Shown: positions 24,589 through 32,763 of the stretch, one piece after another
Position numbering within the stretch: position 1 is the stretch's first letter
Layout: every line of letters begins with the position of its first letter
Assembly (NCBI GenBank): GCA_047605265.1
Contig: JASGFY010000008.1
Coordinates: 24,232-88,231, forward strand
Direction: 5' to 3'
From: Solimonas sp047605265
GTDB taxonomy: Bacteria; Pseudomonadota; Gammaproteobacteria; Nevskiales; Nevskiaceae
Length of the DNA stretch: 64,000 nt
Notes under the pieces: generated by a model
Told to the model about the DNA's origin: nothing
Databases searched by the model: none
What the model saw: only the letters and a program-made list of their open reading frames with translations
Made by a program: the position numbers and the translations under genes

Positions 24589-26086
24589 ATGCCGGCTTGG
24601 CCGCGCCGACAGGCCGTCGCGGGCGGCGAACACTGCCAGCGTCGCTCGTGGCGCCTACACTGTGCCGACAACGCACTAGAAACCGATCTGGCAGGGGAAC
24701 TGAAGCCGCTCAAGCCACTCGACGCCGCATGGCTGTACGTCGATACGCGCGCCACGCCGATGCAGGTGGGCTGTCTGGCGATCTTCTCGCTGCCGGCCAA
24801 GGCCGGCGCGCAGTTCCTCAGGAAGCAGGTCGACAGACTGCGCGCGGCGCGCGAATTCGCCTATCCGTTCAACCTGCGCCTCGCCGCGCCGCGGCTGCGC
24901 TTCGTGCTGCCGGTCTGGGAGATCGACCGGCAGATCGATCTCGAAATACCACTTCCGCCATTCCGCGTTGCCGGCGCCGGGCGGCGAGCGCGAACTCGGC
25001 GTGCTCGTCTCGCGCCTGCACTCGAACGCGATGGACTTCAGCCGCCCGCTGTGGGAATGCCATCTGATCGAGGGACTCGAGAACCGCCGCTTCGCGCTCT
25101 ACATGAAGATGCATCACTCGCTGGTTGACGGCATCGGCGGCATGCGCATGCTGTCGGCCGATCCGCAGGCGCGCGACTTGCCGCCGCCGTGGTCGGTCGG
25201 CGCCGGCAGCGGCGGCCGCGAGAAACGCGACGCGCCGGCGTCGGCGCCGCTGCGGGGCCTGCTCGACGGGCTGCGCGCGCAGCTGAAGACCGTGCCCGGC
25301 GTGACGCGCGCGTTCGGCGAACTGATGCGCGAGGCCGTCAGGCATGAGGAGAAGGACTGGGCGCTGCTGTTCAGCGGTCCGCGCTCGGCGCTCAACGGCA
25401 AGGTGTCCGGCCAGCGCCGCTTCGCGACGCAGCATTATTCGCTGGACCGCGTGCGGAGCGTCGCCAAGGCCGCCGACGTCACCGTCAACGACGTGTTCCT
25501 CGAAGTCTGCGCCGGCTCGATCCGCCGCTACCTGGCCGAGATCGGCGCGCTGCCGCAACAGCCGCTGACCGCCGGCGTGCCGGTGTCGGTGCGCCCGGCC
25601 GGCGACGATCACGCCGGCAATGCCATCAGCTTCATCATCGCCAATCTCAACACGCACATCGCCGATCCGCTCGAGCGCATCCGCGCCATCCACGAGTCGG
25701 CCCAGCACGCCAAGCAGCATCTGCAGAAACTGCCGAAGGCCGGCATCGACAACTACACCGCGCTGTTCATGGCGCCGTTCATGGCGCAGCTGCTGTCCGG
25801 CCTCGGCGGACACCTGCGGCCGATGTTCAACCTCACGGTGTCGAACGTGCCGGGTCCGGACCGGCCGCTGTACTTCAACGGTGCGAAGATGGAACAGATG
25901 TATCCGGTCTCGCTGCTCGCGCACGGCCAGGCGCTGAACATCACCGCCTTCAGCTACGCCGGACAGTTCAACGTCGGGTTCACCGGCTGCCGCGACACGC
26001 TGCCGAGCATGCAGCGGCTGTCGGTCTACGCGGGCGAGGCGCTCGACGAGCTGGAACGCGTGCTGGGGCTGGAGAAAGGCGGGTAG
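24589..26086 (+). pseudogene. Wax ester synthase/diacylglycerol acyltransferase, frameshifted
   Basis: The WS/DGAT family joins fatty alcohols or diacylglycerol to acyl-CoA to make storage lipids. Homology starts at about 24700 (LKPLKPLDAAWLYVDTRATP) and runs in one frame to VWEIDRQIDLE, then continues in the next frame as YHFRHSALPAPGGERELG. The two halves join exactly if one A of the AAA at 24944-24946 is removed, so a single-base insertion breaks the gene. The active site HHSLVDG is in the second half, together with the family motif NLTVSNVPGPDRPLY near the C-terminus. Joined, the conserved part is about 460 residues, full length. The start is unclear: the nearest in-frame ATG is 24589, but no good ribosome site precedes it. 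Either a real disruption or a sequencing indel in a short A run. Confidence 0.8.
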
Positions 26087-26159
26087 GGCGAGTTTGTGGA
26101 AAAGCGACGCCTGATCCGAGAGTGGAGCGGCCGTCCCCGGCGGGGCTGCAATGCTCGAT

Positions 26160-26291
26160 TTACGCCCTCCACAGGTGCATGCCGTACTTCCAGTCGGCGG
26201 CTTCGCCGACGACCGACTTGAAGATCTGGAACTGGCGTCCGTCCATCGCCTTGGTATAGCCGAAGCCGATGTCCACGCTGAGAACCTTCAC
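26160..26291 (-). pseudogene. Truncated actin-like ParM/StbA N-terminal remnant
   Basis: A 43-residue frame on the minus strand starts GTG at 26291 with a strong purine-rich ribosome site (AAGGGGGGAG) seven bases upstream and reads MKVLSVDIGFGYTKAMDGR, then QFQIFKSVVGEAADW, before ending at TAA (26160). VDIGFGYTKA is the phosphate-1 loop of actin-like ATPases of the ParM/StbA type, and FKSVVGEA is the usual next segment in bacterial members. Full proteins are over 300 residues, so this is the intact beginning of a gene that has lost everything after about residue 34. It lies in the 317-bp gap after the WS/DGAT gene; 26087-26159 and 26292-26403 hold nothing else recognised. Confidence 0.6.
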
Positions 26292-26403
26292 GTGTCGCTC
26301 CCCCCTTGCCCGCCGCCTGCCCGAATGTTTCCAGCGTGGTTTCCAGCCCGCGGATTTTCAGAAGACAAAAACGTTTGGCCGGAGCGCCGCTGCACGCCGG
26401 CCG

Positions 26404-26790
26404 TCAGCCGCCCGTCGTTCGATCCGGGCGGTGCTCGACGAAATTGACGACGGTGCCGGCCGGATCGACCAGCGCGAACGAACGCTCGCCGTTGGCGAAC
26501 GCGCGCATCGGCCCGAGCGGCGGCAGCCCGCGCGCGATCAAGGCCGCGTAGTCGGCCAGCACGTCTTCGGTCTCGATGGCGATGCACAGGCCGCGCGTCG
26601 TCGTCGTGTGCTGGAAGACCGGCAGGCGCGTCTGCTGGTGCGGCATGAGGAAACCGATCTCCCAGCCGCGGAAGCTGACGTGCGCATACCAGTCGGCGCG
26701 GAACACGATGCGCGCATCGAGCGCGCGCCGGTAGAAATCGCAGCAGGCGGCGATCTCCGGCGTCGTGACGATGGCGTAGACGTTTCTCAT
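26404..26790 (-). CDS. VOC-family (glyoxalase/bleomycin-resistance fold) protein
   Basis: A 128-residue single-module VOC protein with the paired beta-alpha-beta-beta-beta arrangement: YAIVTTPEIAACCDFYRRAL at the start, GWEIGFLMPH in the middle, GLCIAIETEDVLADYAALIA opening the second half, and AFANGERSFALVDPAGTVVN at the end. The C-terminal DPAGTVVNFVEH is the usual metal-ligand or fold-closing strand. Members include glyoxalases, dioxygenases and antibiotic-binding proteins, so the reaction cannot be assigned. It diverges from dapF with 150 bases between, and no partner gene is visible. Confidence 0.8.
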   Translation of the reverse strand: MRNVYAIVTTPEIAACCDFYRRALDARIVFRADWYAHVSFRGWEIGFLMPHQQTRLPVFQHTTTTRGLCIAIETEDVLADYAALIARGLPPLGPMRAFANGERSFALVDPAGTVVNFVEHRPDRTTGG

Positions 26791-26928
26791 GCGGACGCGA
26801 TCCGCCGGCGGATGCGCGGCACGCGCGTTGCATGGCGCGCGTCGGCGCCGCGGCTCCCGTTCCCGCCCATCTCCCAGCCCCTTTGCCGACTTCTGCCCGA
26901 TTCCGCCCCGTGCCGCACGGACGCCCGA

Positions 26929-26943
26929 TACAATATACGGATG
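26929..26943 (+). promoter_or_regulatory. Candidate leaderless promoter -10 for dapF
   Basis: TACAAT (26929-26934) is followed by ATACGG and then the dapF ATG, so transcription would start on the A of the start codon. No ribosome-binding sequence precedes the ATG, and no clear -35 is visible. Confidence 0.4.
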
Positions 26944-27798
26944 AAACTCGCGTTCACCAAAATGCACGGCGCCGGCAACGATTTCGTCGTCGTCGATGGG
27001 ACGCGCGTGCCGTTCCAGCCGAGTCCGGCGCTGCTGCAGCGGCTGACCGATCGCCGCTACGGCGTCGGCTGCGACCAGGTGCTGGTGATCGAGCCGCCGT
27101 CGCGCGGCGACGTTGATTTCGATTACCGTATCTTCAATGCCGACGGCAGCGAGGTCGGGCAGTGCGGCAACGGCTCGCGGGCCCTGGCGCGCTTCGTCCG
27201 CGAACGCGGTCTGTCGCCGAAGGATGCGATCCGCGTGCGCACGCAGACCAGCGTGCTCGAGCTGCGCCACGTCGACGGCGACCGCTACCGCGTCGACATG
27301 GGCGTGCCGAAGCTGGAGCCGCGCGACATTCCGTTCGACGCGGCGGCGCGCGCCGAGCGCTATACGCTGACGCTCGACGCCTTGACGCCCGAAGGCGGCG
27401 GGGCGAGCGTCGAGATCGGCGCCGCCAATCTCGGCAACCCGCATGCGGTGCTGCGCGTCGCCGACGTCGATCACGCGCCGGTCGGCGAGCTCGGTCCGCG
27501 CATTCAGCGCCATGCGGCGTTTCCGGAGGGTGTCAACGTCGGCTTCCTGCAGATCGTCGATCGCGGCCGCGTCCGGCTGCGCGTCTACGAGCGCGGCGCC
27601 GGCGAGACGCTAGCCTGTGGCAGCGGCGCCTGCGCCGCGGTCGTCGTCGGCCGGCTTTGGGGCCTGCTCGACGCGCGTGTCGACGTGCAGGTGCGCGGCG
27701 GGCAGCTTACGATCGAGTGGCAGGGCGAGGGCCGGCCGGTGCTGATGACGGGACCGGCGGAAACCGTGTTCGAAGGGGAGATCGAATGGCCGAGCTGA
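26941..27798 (+). CDS. dapF: Diaminopimelate epimerase
   Basis: DapF converts LL- to meso-diaminopimelate, needed for lysine and for peptidoglycan cross-links. The 285-residue length is typical. The cofactor-free two-cysteine mechanism is supported by Cys75 in VGQCGNGSR and Cys226 in LACGSGACA; FTKMHGAGNDFVVVDG begins the first half, and RVYERGAGETLACG the second active-site motif. The next gene starts inside its last codons (ATG at 27786, 13 bases before the end), so dapF, the DUF484 gene and xerC are translationally linked, the same order as in Escherichia coli. The mRNA may be leaderless (see 26929). Confidence 0.97.
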   Translation: MKLAFTKMHGAGNDFVVVDGTRVPFQPSPALLQRLTDRRYGVGCDQVLVIEPPSRGDVDFDYRIFNADGSEVGQCGNGSRALARFVRERGLSPKDAIRVRTQTSVLELRHVDGDRYRVDMGVPKLEPRDIPFDAAARAERYTLTLDALTPEGGGASVEIGAANLGNPHAVLRVADVDHAPVGELGPRIQRHAAFPEGVNVGFLQIVDRGRVRLRVYERGAGETLACGSGACAAVVVGRLWGLLDARVDVQVRGGQLTIEWQGEGRPVLMTGPAETVFEGEIEWPS

Positions 27799-28487
27799 AC
27801 GCGCAAACCAAAGAGGCCGTGGTGCCGAAGCTCAACGAGCGCGAGGTCGCCGCCTACCTGAAAGCGCATCCCGAGTTCCTGTCGCGCCATCCCGATCTGC
27901 TCGAGAGCGTCGAACTCCGGCACAACAGCGGCTCTGCGGTCTCGCTGATCGAGCGGCAGGTCGAACTGCTGCGGGCCAAGAACCAGCGGCTCGAGGACCG
28001 TCTCGAGCGCCTGCTCGAAGCGGCGTGCGACAACGAGCGTCGCCAGGAAAACGTCCATCGTCTCGCGCGCACCCTGATTCGCGCGCCCTCGCTGGCCGCG
28101 GTCGCCGCCGGCCTTGTCAAGTGCATGCGCGAGGACTTCGACATCGATGCCGCGCTGATCGGCATCGGCGCGGCGCACTACAAGCGTCACGACATCGACG
28201 GCATCGTGCCGATCGAGGATGACGGCCGGTTCGCCCGCGCGCTCGAGAATTTCTTCCGCACGCGGCTGATCGAATGCGGGCCGATCGACGCTGAGCGTGC
28301 GAAGCTGCTGTTCCCGAAAGCCGAGGGAATCCGCTCGGCGGCCATCGTGCCGCTCGAAAAGGAAAAGAGCCTGGGCTTCGTCGCGCTCGGTTCGCGCGAG
28401 GCGGAACGCTTCGTCCCCCGGCAGGGCAAGCTGTTCCTCGAACTGACGGCCGATCTGGTCGCCGCTGCGGTGCGCGCCCGCACGTGA
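27786..28487 (+). CDS. DUF484 GAF-like protein (YigA family)
   Basis: A 233-residue cytoplasmic protein with the DUF484 layout: the N-terminal VAAYLKAHPEFLSRHPDLLE, a coiled-coil stretch (SLIERQVELLRAKNQRLEDR, about residues 55-95) and a C-terminal GAF-like domain ending FLELTADLVAAAVR. The family almost always lies between dapF and xerC, as here, but its role is not established. It overlaps dapF by 13 bases and xerC by 4 bases (GTGA), so it is translated from the same message in a coupled way. Confidence 0.9.
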   Translation: MAELNAQTKEAVVPKLNEREVAAYLKAHPEFLSRHPDLLESVELRHNSGSAVSLIERQVELLRAKNQRLEDRLERLLEAACDNERRQENVHRLARTLIRAPSLAAVAAGLVKCMREDFDIDAALIGIGAAHYKRHDIDGIVPIEDDGRFARALENFFRTRLIECGPIDAERAKLLFPKAEGIRSAAIVPLEKEKSLGFVALGSREAERFVPRQGKLFLELTADLVAAAVRART

Positions 28488-29434
28488 AAGCGCGCCCGGC
28501 CGCCGAGCGCGAGGTTCCGCCGCCGCCGGCCTTCTTCGCCGCGCTGACGGCCGGCTATCTGGCCTATCTGGAACACGAGAAGCGCTATTCGGCGCACACG
28601 GTCGAGGCGGCGCGGCGCGATCTGCAGCAGTTCGCCGCCTATTGCGGCGCGGCGCGCATCGCGCGGCTCGAGCAGATCGACGTGCATCTGGTGCGGGCCT
28701 TTCTCGGCGACCGCCGCCGCGCCGGCCGCGAGCCGGCGACGCTGCATCGCTGCCTGTCGAGCCTGCGCGGCTGGTTCGGCTACCTGATTCGCGAGCGCCG
28801 GCTCGATGCCAATCCGGCGCAGCAAGTGCGCGCCCCGAAGCTGCAGCGCAAGCTGCCGGCGACGCTCGACGCGGAAACGCTCGCCGGCGCGCTCGACCAC
28901 GACCGCAGCGACGATCCTGCGCCGGTCGCCGATCGCGCACTCATCGAGCTGTTCTATTCGGCCGGCCTGCGCCTCGGCGAACTGCACGCGCTGAACGTCG
29001 ACGACGTCGACCGGGACCAGCGCGAGCTGATCGTCGACGGTAAGGGCGGCAAGCAGCGCATCGCCATGCTCGGCGGCAAGGCGCGCGCCGCGCTCGACGC
29101 CTGGCTGCACCTGCGCGGCGGGCAGGCGAACGCCGACGAGCCGGCGCTGTTCGTGTCGGCGCGCGGGACGCGCCTGTCGCGCGAAGCCATCGGTCGGCGC
29201 CTGCGCGGCTGGGCGCAGCGCAACGGGCTGGGTGTGCATCTGCATCCACACCGCCTGCGGCATTCGTTCGCGACACACATGCTTGAGAACAGCGGAGACT
29301 TGCGCGCCGTGCAGGAGATGCTCGGGCATGCCCATCTGTCGACCACGCAGATCTACACGCATCTCGACTGGAAACATCTCGCCAGGGTCTACGACGACGC
29401 CCATCCGCGCGCGCGCCGCAAACCCGGCCGCTGA
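28484..29434 (+). CDS. xerC: Site-specific tyrosine recombinase XerC
   Basis: XerC acts with XerD at dif to resolve chromosome dimers at division. The 316-residue protein has the N-terminal SAM-like core-binding domain (about 20-105) and the catalytic domain with all six expected residues: Arg163 (GLRLGEL), Lys187 (DGKGGKQR), His256 and Arg259 (HPHRLRHSF), His282 (LGHAHLST) and nucleophile Tyr291 (TQIYTH). The GTG start overlaps the upstream stop. The C-terminus is short and basic. Placement after dapF-DUF484 identifies it as the chromosomal XerC rather than a phage integrase; XerD and dif are not in this window. Confidence 0.95.
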   Translation: MKARPAAEREVPPPPAFFAALTAGYLAYLEHEKRYSAHTVEAARRDLQQFAAYCGAARIARLEQIDVHLVRAFLGDRRRAGREPATLHRCLSSLRGWFGYLIRERRLDANPAQQVRAPKLQRKLPATLDAETLAGALDHDRSDDPAPVADRALIELFYSAGLRLGELHALNVDDVDRDQRELIVDGKGGKQRIAMLGGKARAALDAWLHLRGGQANADEPALFVSARGTRLSREAIGRRLRGWAQRNGLGVHLHPHRLRHSFATHMLENSGDLRAVQEMLGHAHLSTTQIYTHLDWKHLARVYDDAHPRARRKPGR

Positions 29435-29566
29435 AGGCCTCCCGAGGCGGCGCGCCGTCGTGATCCCGGCACGCGTTTAGGCGGGCCGTTCCCGGCCTCG
29501 CCATGCAGGGCTGAACCGTGCCTGAATCGAGGCTCGGAGGGCTTCTGAGACCCCTCGCGAACGCGC

Positions 29567-29594
29567 TTGTCCGATGTGAAAAAGCCGGTATGAT
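29567..29594 (+). promoter_or_regulatory. Candidate sigma-70 promoter of the small lipoprotein
   Basis: TTGTCC (29567-29572), a 16-base spacer and TATGAT (29589-29594) lie about 80 bases before the lipoprotein ATG. The remainder of the 240-bp gap after xerC shows nothing else clear. Confidence 0.45.
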
Positions 29595-29674
29595 GCCCGC
29601 CTTGTCAGAGCATATGCATAGAAGACTCTGCCAAGCCGAATCCACTCAAAGATTTTCTACCCGGGAGTTGAATC

Positions 29675-30007
29675 ATGACGCGCAACGTTCTCATTGCGAT
29701 GGGTCTCGCCGCTGCCCTCGCCCTTGCGGCCTGCGGCAAGAAGGAAGAAGCGCCGGCTGAAGCGCCGGCCGCCGCCGAAGCGCCGGCGCCGGAAGCCGCC
29801 GCTCCGGCTGCCGAGCAGCAGGCTGCGGACGCCGCCGCGGCCGCGCAGTCGTGCACCCAGGATTGCGGCAACGGCGTGACGGCAACGATCCAGTGCGCCG
29901 CCGGCGAGACCGCCACCTGCGATTGCGCCGCCGATCCGAAGGCCAAGTGCGCTCCGGCCGATGCCGCGCCGGCTGCCGAGGCTCCGGCTCCGACCGAAGC
30001 GAAGTAA
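29675..30007 (+). CDS. Small Ala/Pro/Glu-rich lipoprotein with a cysteine-rich core
   Basis: A 110-residue protein with a lipobox at the end of its signal sequence (ALALAACGKK, lipidated Cys at about residue 20). The mature part is an Ala/Pro/Glu-rich flexible region, then a compact segment with six cysteines in about 36 residues (SCTQDCGNG, IQCAAG, TCDCAADPKAKC), and another Ala/Pro/Glu tail. Six closely spaced cysteines could form disulfides or bind metal in the periplasm. I do not recognise the family. It has its own promoter-like sequence and an excellent terminator, so it is a single-gene unit between xerC and hslV. Lys after the lipidated Cys would favour outer-membrane sorting. Confidence 0.8.
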   Translation: MTRNVLIAMGLAAALALAACGKKEEAPAEAPAAAEAPAPEAAAPAAEQQAADAAAAAQSCTQDCGNGVTATIQCAAGETATCDCAADPKAKCAPADAAPAAEAPAPTEAK

Positions 30008-30036
30008 GCGGTCGCTTGCCAGTAGCAGCCGTACGG

Positions 30037-30065
30037 GAGGGCGCCGCAAGGCGCCCTCTCTTTTT
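30037..30065 (+). terminator. Rho-independent terminator of the lipoprotein gene
   Basis: GAGGGCGCC, the loop GCAA and GGCGCCCTC form a perfect 9-bp stem followed by TCTTTTT, 30 bases after the stop codon. Confidence 0.85.
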
Positions 30066-30105
30066 GCGCGACCGATTCTTTCGCTTTTTCGTGACGCGCC
30101 CGCGG

Positions 30106-30132
30106 CTTGAAAGCGCCGGCGCGCGTCCCCAC
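30106..30132 (+). promoter_or_regulatory. Sigma-32-type heat-shock promoter of hslVU
   Basis: CTTGAAA (30106-30112), a 14-base GC-rich spacer and CCCCAC (30127-30132) match the heat-shock sigma consensus CTTGAAA-N(11-16)-CCCCAT in all but one base. It lies about 35 bases before the hslV ATG, and hslVU is a classic heat-shock operon. Confidence 0.7.
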
Positions 30133-30167
30133 CATCGGGGCATCGCGAATCTCCCGGGATCTCCCTC

Positions 30168-30710
30168 ATGCAACAGTTCGATGGCACCACGATCCTGAGC
30201 GTGCGTCGCAACGGCCAGGTCGCGCTCGGTGGCGACGGTCAGGTGTCGATGGGCAACACGCGCGTCAAGGGCAACGCGCGCAAGGTGCGCCGCCTCTACA
30301 ACGGCAAGGTGCTCGCCGGTTTCGCCGGCGGCACGGCTGACGCGTTCACACTGTTCGAGCGCTTCGAGGGCAAGCTCGAGAAGCACGGCGGCCAGCTCGT
30401 GCGCGCCGCCGTCGACATGGCCAAGGACTGGCGCACCGACCGCTACCTGCGCCGCCTCGAAGCGCTGCTGATCGTCGCCGATCGCGAAGCGACGCTGATG
30501 ATCTCCGGCAACGGCGACGTCATGGAGCCCGAGCCGCACGGCGTGATGGCGATCGGCTCCGGCGGCAGCTTCGCGTCGGCCGCGGCGCGCGCGCTGGTCG
30601 ACAACACCGAGCTGTCGGCGCGCGACATCGTCGAAAAGGGCCTGCACATCGCCGCCGACATCTGCATCTACACGAATCACCATCTGACGATCGAAACGCT
30701 GGACGCCTGA
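30168..30710 (+). CDS. hslV: ATP-dependent protease subunit HslV (ClpQ)
   Basis: HslV is the proteolytic ring of the HslUV proteasome-like complex. The 180-residue protein begins MQQFDG before TTILSVRRNGQVALGGDGQV, so a six-residue propeptide precedes the nucleophile Thr7, instead of the lone Met of the E. coli protein. Other landmarks are MGNTRVKGNARKVRRL, GFAGGTADAFTLFERFEGKL and the C-terminal CIYTNHHLTIE. hslU follows 31 bases later. A sigma-32-like promoter is directly upstream. The short propeptide must be removed to expose Thr7, as in several other gammaproteobacteria with extended HslV N-termini. Confidence 0.96.
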   Translation: MQQFDGTTILSVRRNGQVALGGDGQVSMGNTRVKGNARKVRRLYNGKVLAGFAGGTADAFTLFERFEGKLEKHGGQLVRAAVDMAKDWRTDRYLRRLEALLIVADREATLMISGNGDVMEPEPHGVMAIGSGGSFASAAARALVDNTELSARDIVEKGLHIAADICIYTNHHLTIETLDA

Positions 30711-30741
30711 GCGCGGTGCCGCGCGACACATAGAGAACTCA

Positions 30742-32103
30742 ATGAACGATGCACTCCCCGCCGCGACGTCGCTGATGACGCCGCGCGAAATCGTCCAGGA
30801 GCTGGACCGCCACATCGTCGGCCAGAGCAAGGCCAAGCGCGCCGTCGCGATCGCGCTGCGCAACCGCTGGCGGCGCGGCCAGATCGATGGTCCGATGCGC
30901 GCGGAGATCCATCCCAAGAACATCCTGATGATCGGCCCGACCGGCGTCGGCAAGACCGAGATTGCGCGCCGTCTGGCGAAGCTCGCGAATGCGCCGTTCG
31001 TGAAGGTCGAGGCCACCAAGTTCACCGAGGTTGGCTACGTCGGCAAGGACGTCGAGACCATCGTCCGCGATCTCGTCGACACTGCGGTCAAGATGACGCG
31101 CGAGCAGGCGATGAAGAAGATGCGCGACCGCGCCGAGACGGCCGCCGAGGAGCGCATCCTCGACGTGCTGTTGCCGCCGCCCAAGGATTTCGGCGAAGCG
31201 AGCAGCACGCGCCAGAGCGAATCGGGCGCCGCGCGCCAGGTGTTCCGCAAGCAGCTGCGCGAAGGCAGGCTCGACGACAAGGAGATCGAGCTGAAGCTCG
31301 CCGCGCCGCTGCCGCACGTGCAGCTGATGGGCCCGCCGGGCATGGAAGAGATGACGCAGCAGCTGCAGGGCATGTTCGCCAACCTCGGCCAGCAGCAGGG
31401 CAAGGCGCGCAAACTGAAGATCAAGGAAGCGTTCAAGCAGCTCACCGACGAGGAAGCGGCCAAGCTGGTCGACGAGGAGGCGATCAAGATCGAGGCGATC
31501 CACAACGCCGAGGAGAACGGCATCGTCTTCATCGACGAGATCGACAAGATCTGCAAGCGCGGCGAGTACTCGGGCGGCAGCGACGTCTCGCGCGAGGGCG
31601 TGCAGCGCGACCTGCTGCCGCTGATCGAAGGCTGCACCGTCAATACCAAGTACGGTACGGTGAAGACCGACCACGTGCTGTTCATCGCCTCGGGCGCGTT
31701 CCATCTCGCCAAGCCCTCGGACCTCGTGCCGGAGCTGCAGGGCCGTCTGCCGATCCGTGTCGAGCTGGACGCGCTGAAGTCGGAAGACTTCCTGCGCATC
31801 CTCACCGAGCCGAACTACGCGCTGACCGAACAGTACAAGGCGCTGATGAAGACCGAAGGCGTCGACGTGCAGTTCGACGATGCGGGTCTCAAGCGCATCG
31901 CCGAGATCGCCTGGCAGGTCAACGAGAGCACCGAGAACATCGGCGCGCGCCGCCTGCACACGGTGATGGAGCGGCTGATGGAGGACATCGCCTTCGATGC
32001 GCCGGACAAGCCCGGCACGGCGCTGATGATCGACGCGGGTTTTGTCGACGACAAGCTTGGCCGGCTGGCCGGCGACGAAGATCTCAGCCGCTATATTCTG
32101 TGA
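30742..32103 (+). CDS. hslU: HslUV protease ATPase subunit HslU (ClpY)
   Basis: HslU is the AAA+ unfoldase that feeds substrates to HslV. The 453-residue length fits. Walker A is GPTGVGKT (residues 65-72), followed by KFTEVGYVGKDVE (the pore loop with the GYVG motif), the intermediate I-domain (about 110-240, rich in Lys, Gln and Glu), Walker B GIVFIDEIDKI and the sensor region RRLHTVMERLMEDI. The C-terminus LSRYIL is the peptide that inserts into HslV to activate it. It forms the hslVU operon and is followed by a short tandem repeat and the DUF971 gene. Confidence 0.97.
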   Translation: MNDALPAATSLMTPREIVQELDRHIVGQSKAKRAVAIALRNRWRRGQIDGPMRAEIHPKNILMIGPTGVGKTEIARRLAKLANAPFVKVEATKFTEVGYVGKDVETIVRDLVDTAVKMTREQAMKKMRDRAETAAEERILDVLLPPPKDFGEASSTRQSESGAARQVFRKQLREGRLDDKEIELKLAAPLPHVQLMGPPGMEEMTQQLQGMFANLGQQQGKARKLKIKEAFKQLTDEEAAKLVDEEAIKIEAIHNAEENGIVFIDEIDKICKRGEYSGGSDVSREGVQRDLLPLIEGCTVNTKYGTVKTDHVLFIASGAFHLAKPSDLVPELQGRLPIRVELDALKSEDFLRILTEPNYALTEQYKALMKTEGVDVQFDDAGLKRIAEIAWQVNESTENIGARRLHTVMERLMEDIAFDAPDKPGTALMIDAGFVDDKLGRLAGDEDLSRYIL

Positions 32104-32121
32104 TTCGTGATTCGTGATTCG
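32101..32121 (+). repeat. Three tandem copies of TGATTCG after hslU
   Basis: TGATTCG is repeated three times without change, starting at the hslU stop codon, and a fourth partial unit (TGAC) follows. The repeat lies in the 36-bp spacer before the DUF971 gene and could expand or contract by slippage. Confidence 0.8.
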
Positions 32122-32139
32122 TGACGGGGTGATGGGCGG

Positions 32140-32553
32140 ATGGCGCCGGAACTGATCAGGCTGCACCGCAAAACGCGTGTGCTCGAACTCGGCTGGGCGG
32201 ACGGCCGCAATGTCCGGCTGCCCTGCGAATACCTGCGCGTGTTCTCGCCGAGCGCCGAGCTGCGCGGTCACGGCCTGCCGGAGCCGATGCTGGTCGGCGG
32301 CAAGCGCGAGGTGAACATCGCGCGCATCGAGCCGGTCGGCAGTTACGCCGTGCGCCTCGTGTTCGACGACGGCCACGACAGCGGCCTGTACTCGTGGGAC
32401 GTGCTCGACGAGCTGGTTCGCGATCACGACGCCAACTGGCAACGCTACCTGCAGCGCCTCGCCGAGGTCGGCATGTCGCGCGACCGCGACGTCATGAAGC
32501 TCGCCGCGCTGGTGGGGCGGTACACGCCGGCGGACAAAAGCGGAGCGCCCTGA
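32140..32553 (+). CDS. DUF971 protein, gamma-butyrobetaine hydroxylase N-terminal-like
   Basis: A 137-residue protein consisting of the DUF971 domain: LIRLHRKTRVLELGWADGRN, RLPCEYLRVFSPSAE, VNIARIEPVGSYAVRLVFDD and GLYSWDVLDELVRDHDANW. The same domain occurs at the N-terminus of gamma-butyrobetaine dioxygenases, where it binds zinc, and in Fe-S cluster-linked contexts; as a lone protein its role is not settled. It is nearly always found downstream of hslU in gammaproteobacteria. Start ATG 32140 has a weak G-rich site. The C-terminal tail (TPADKSGAP) is short and polar. Confidence 0.9.
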   Translation: MAPELIRLHRKTRVLELGWADGRNVRLPCEYLRVFSPSAELRGHGLPEPMLVGGKREVNIARIEPVGSYAVRLVFDDGHDSGLYSWDVLDELVRDHDANWQRYLQRLAEVGMSRDRDVMKLAALVGRYTPADKSGAP

Positions 32554-32763
32554 CGGAGCTGCACACCCCGAGGCTGCGGGCCGCGACGAATCCGGGCCGT
32601 CTCGTTGTCCGAGCCAGACGTCAATCGATGTCAGTGGATGGTGACTTCGATCCTGCGGCGGCGCATTTGTTAACGGCCTCACTTTCGCGCAGCACGGTTT
32701 CTGGACAAAACGCGCGAGCGACGCGCCGTAAAGCTTGATCGCGGCATCGCATCCGGCGGCACG

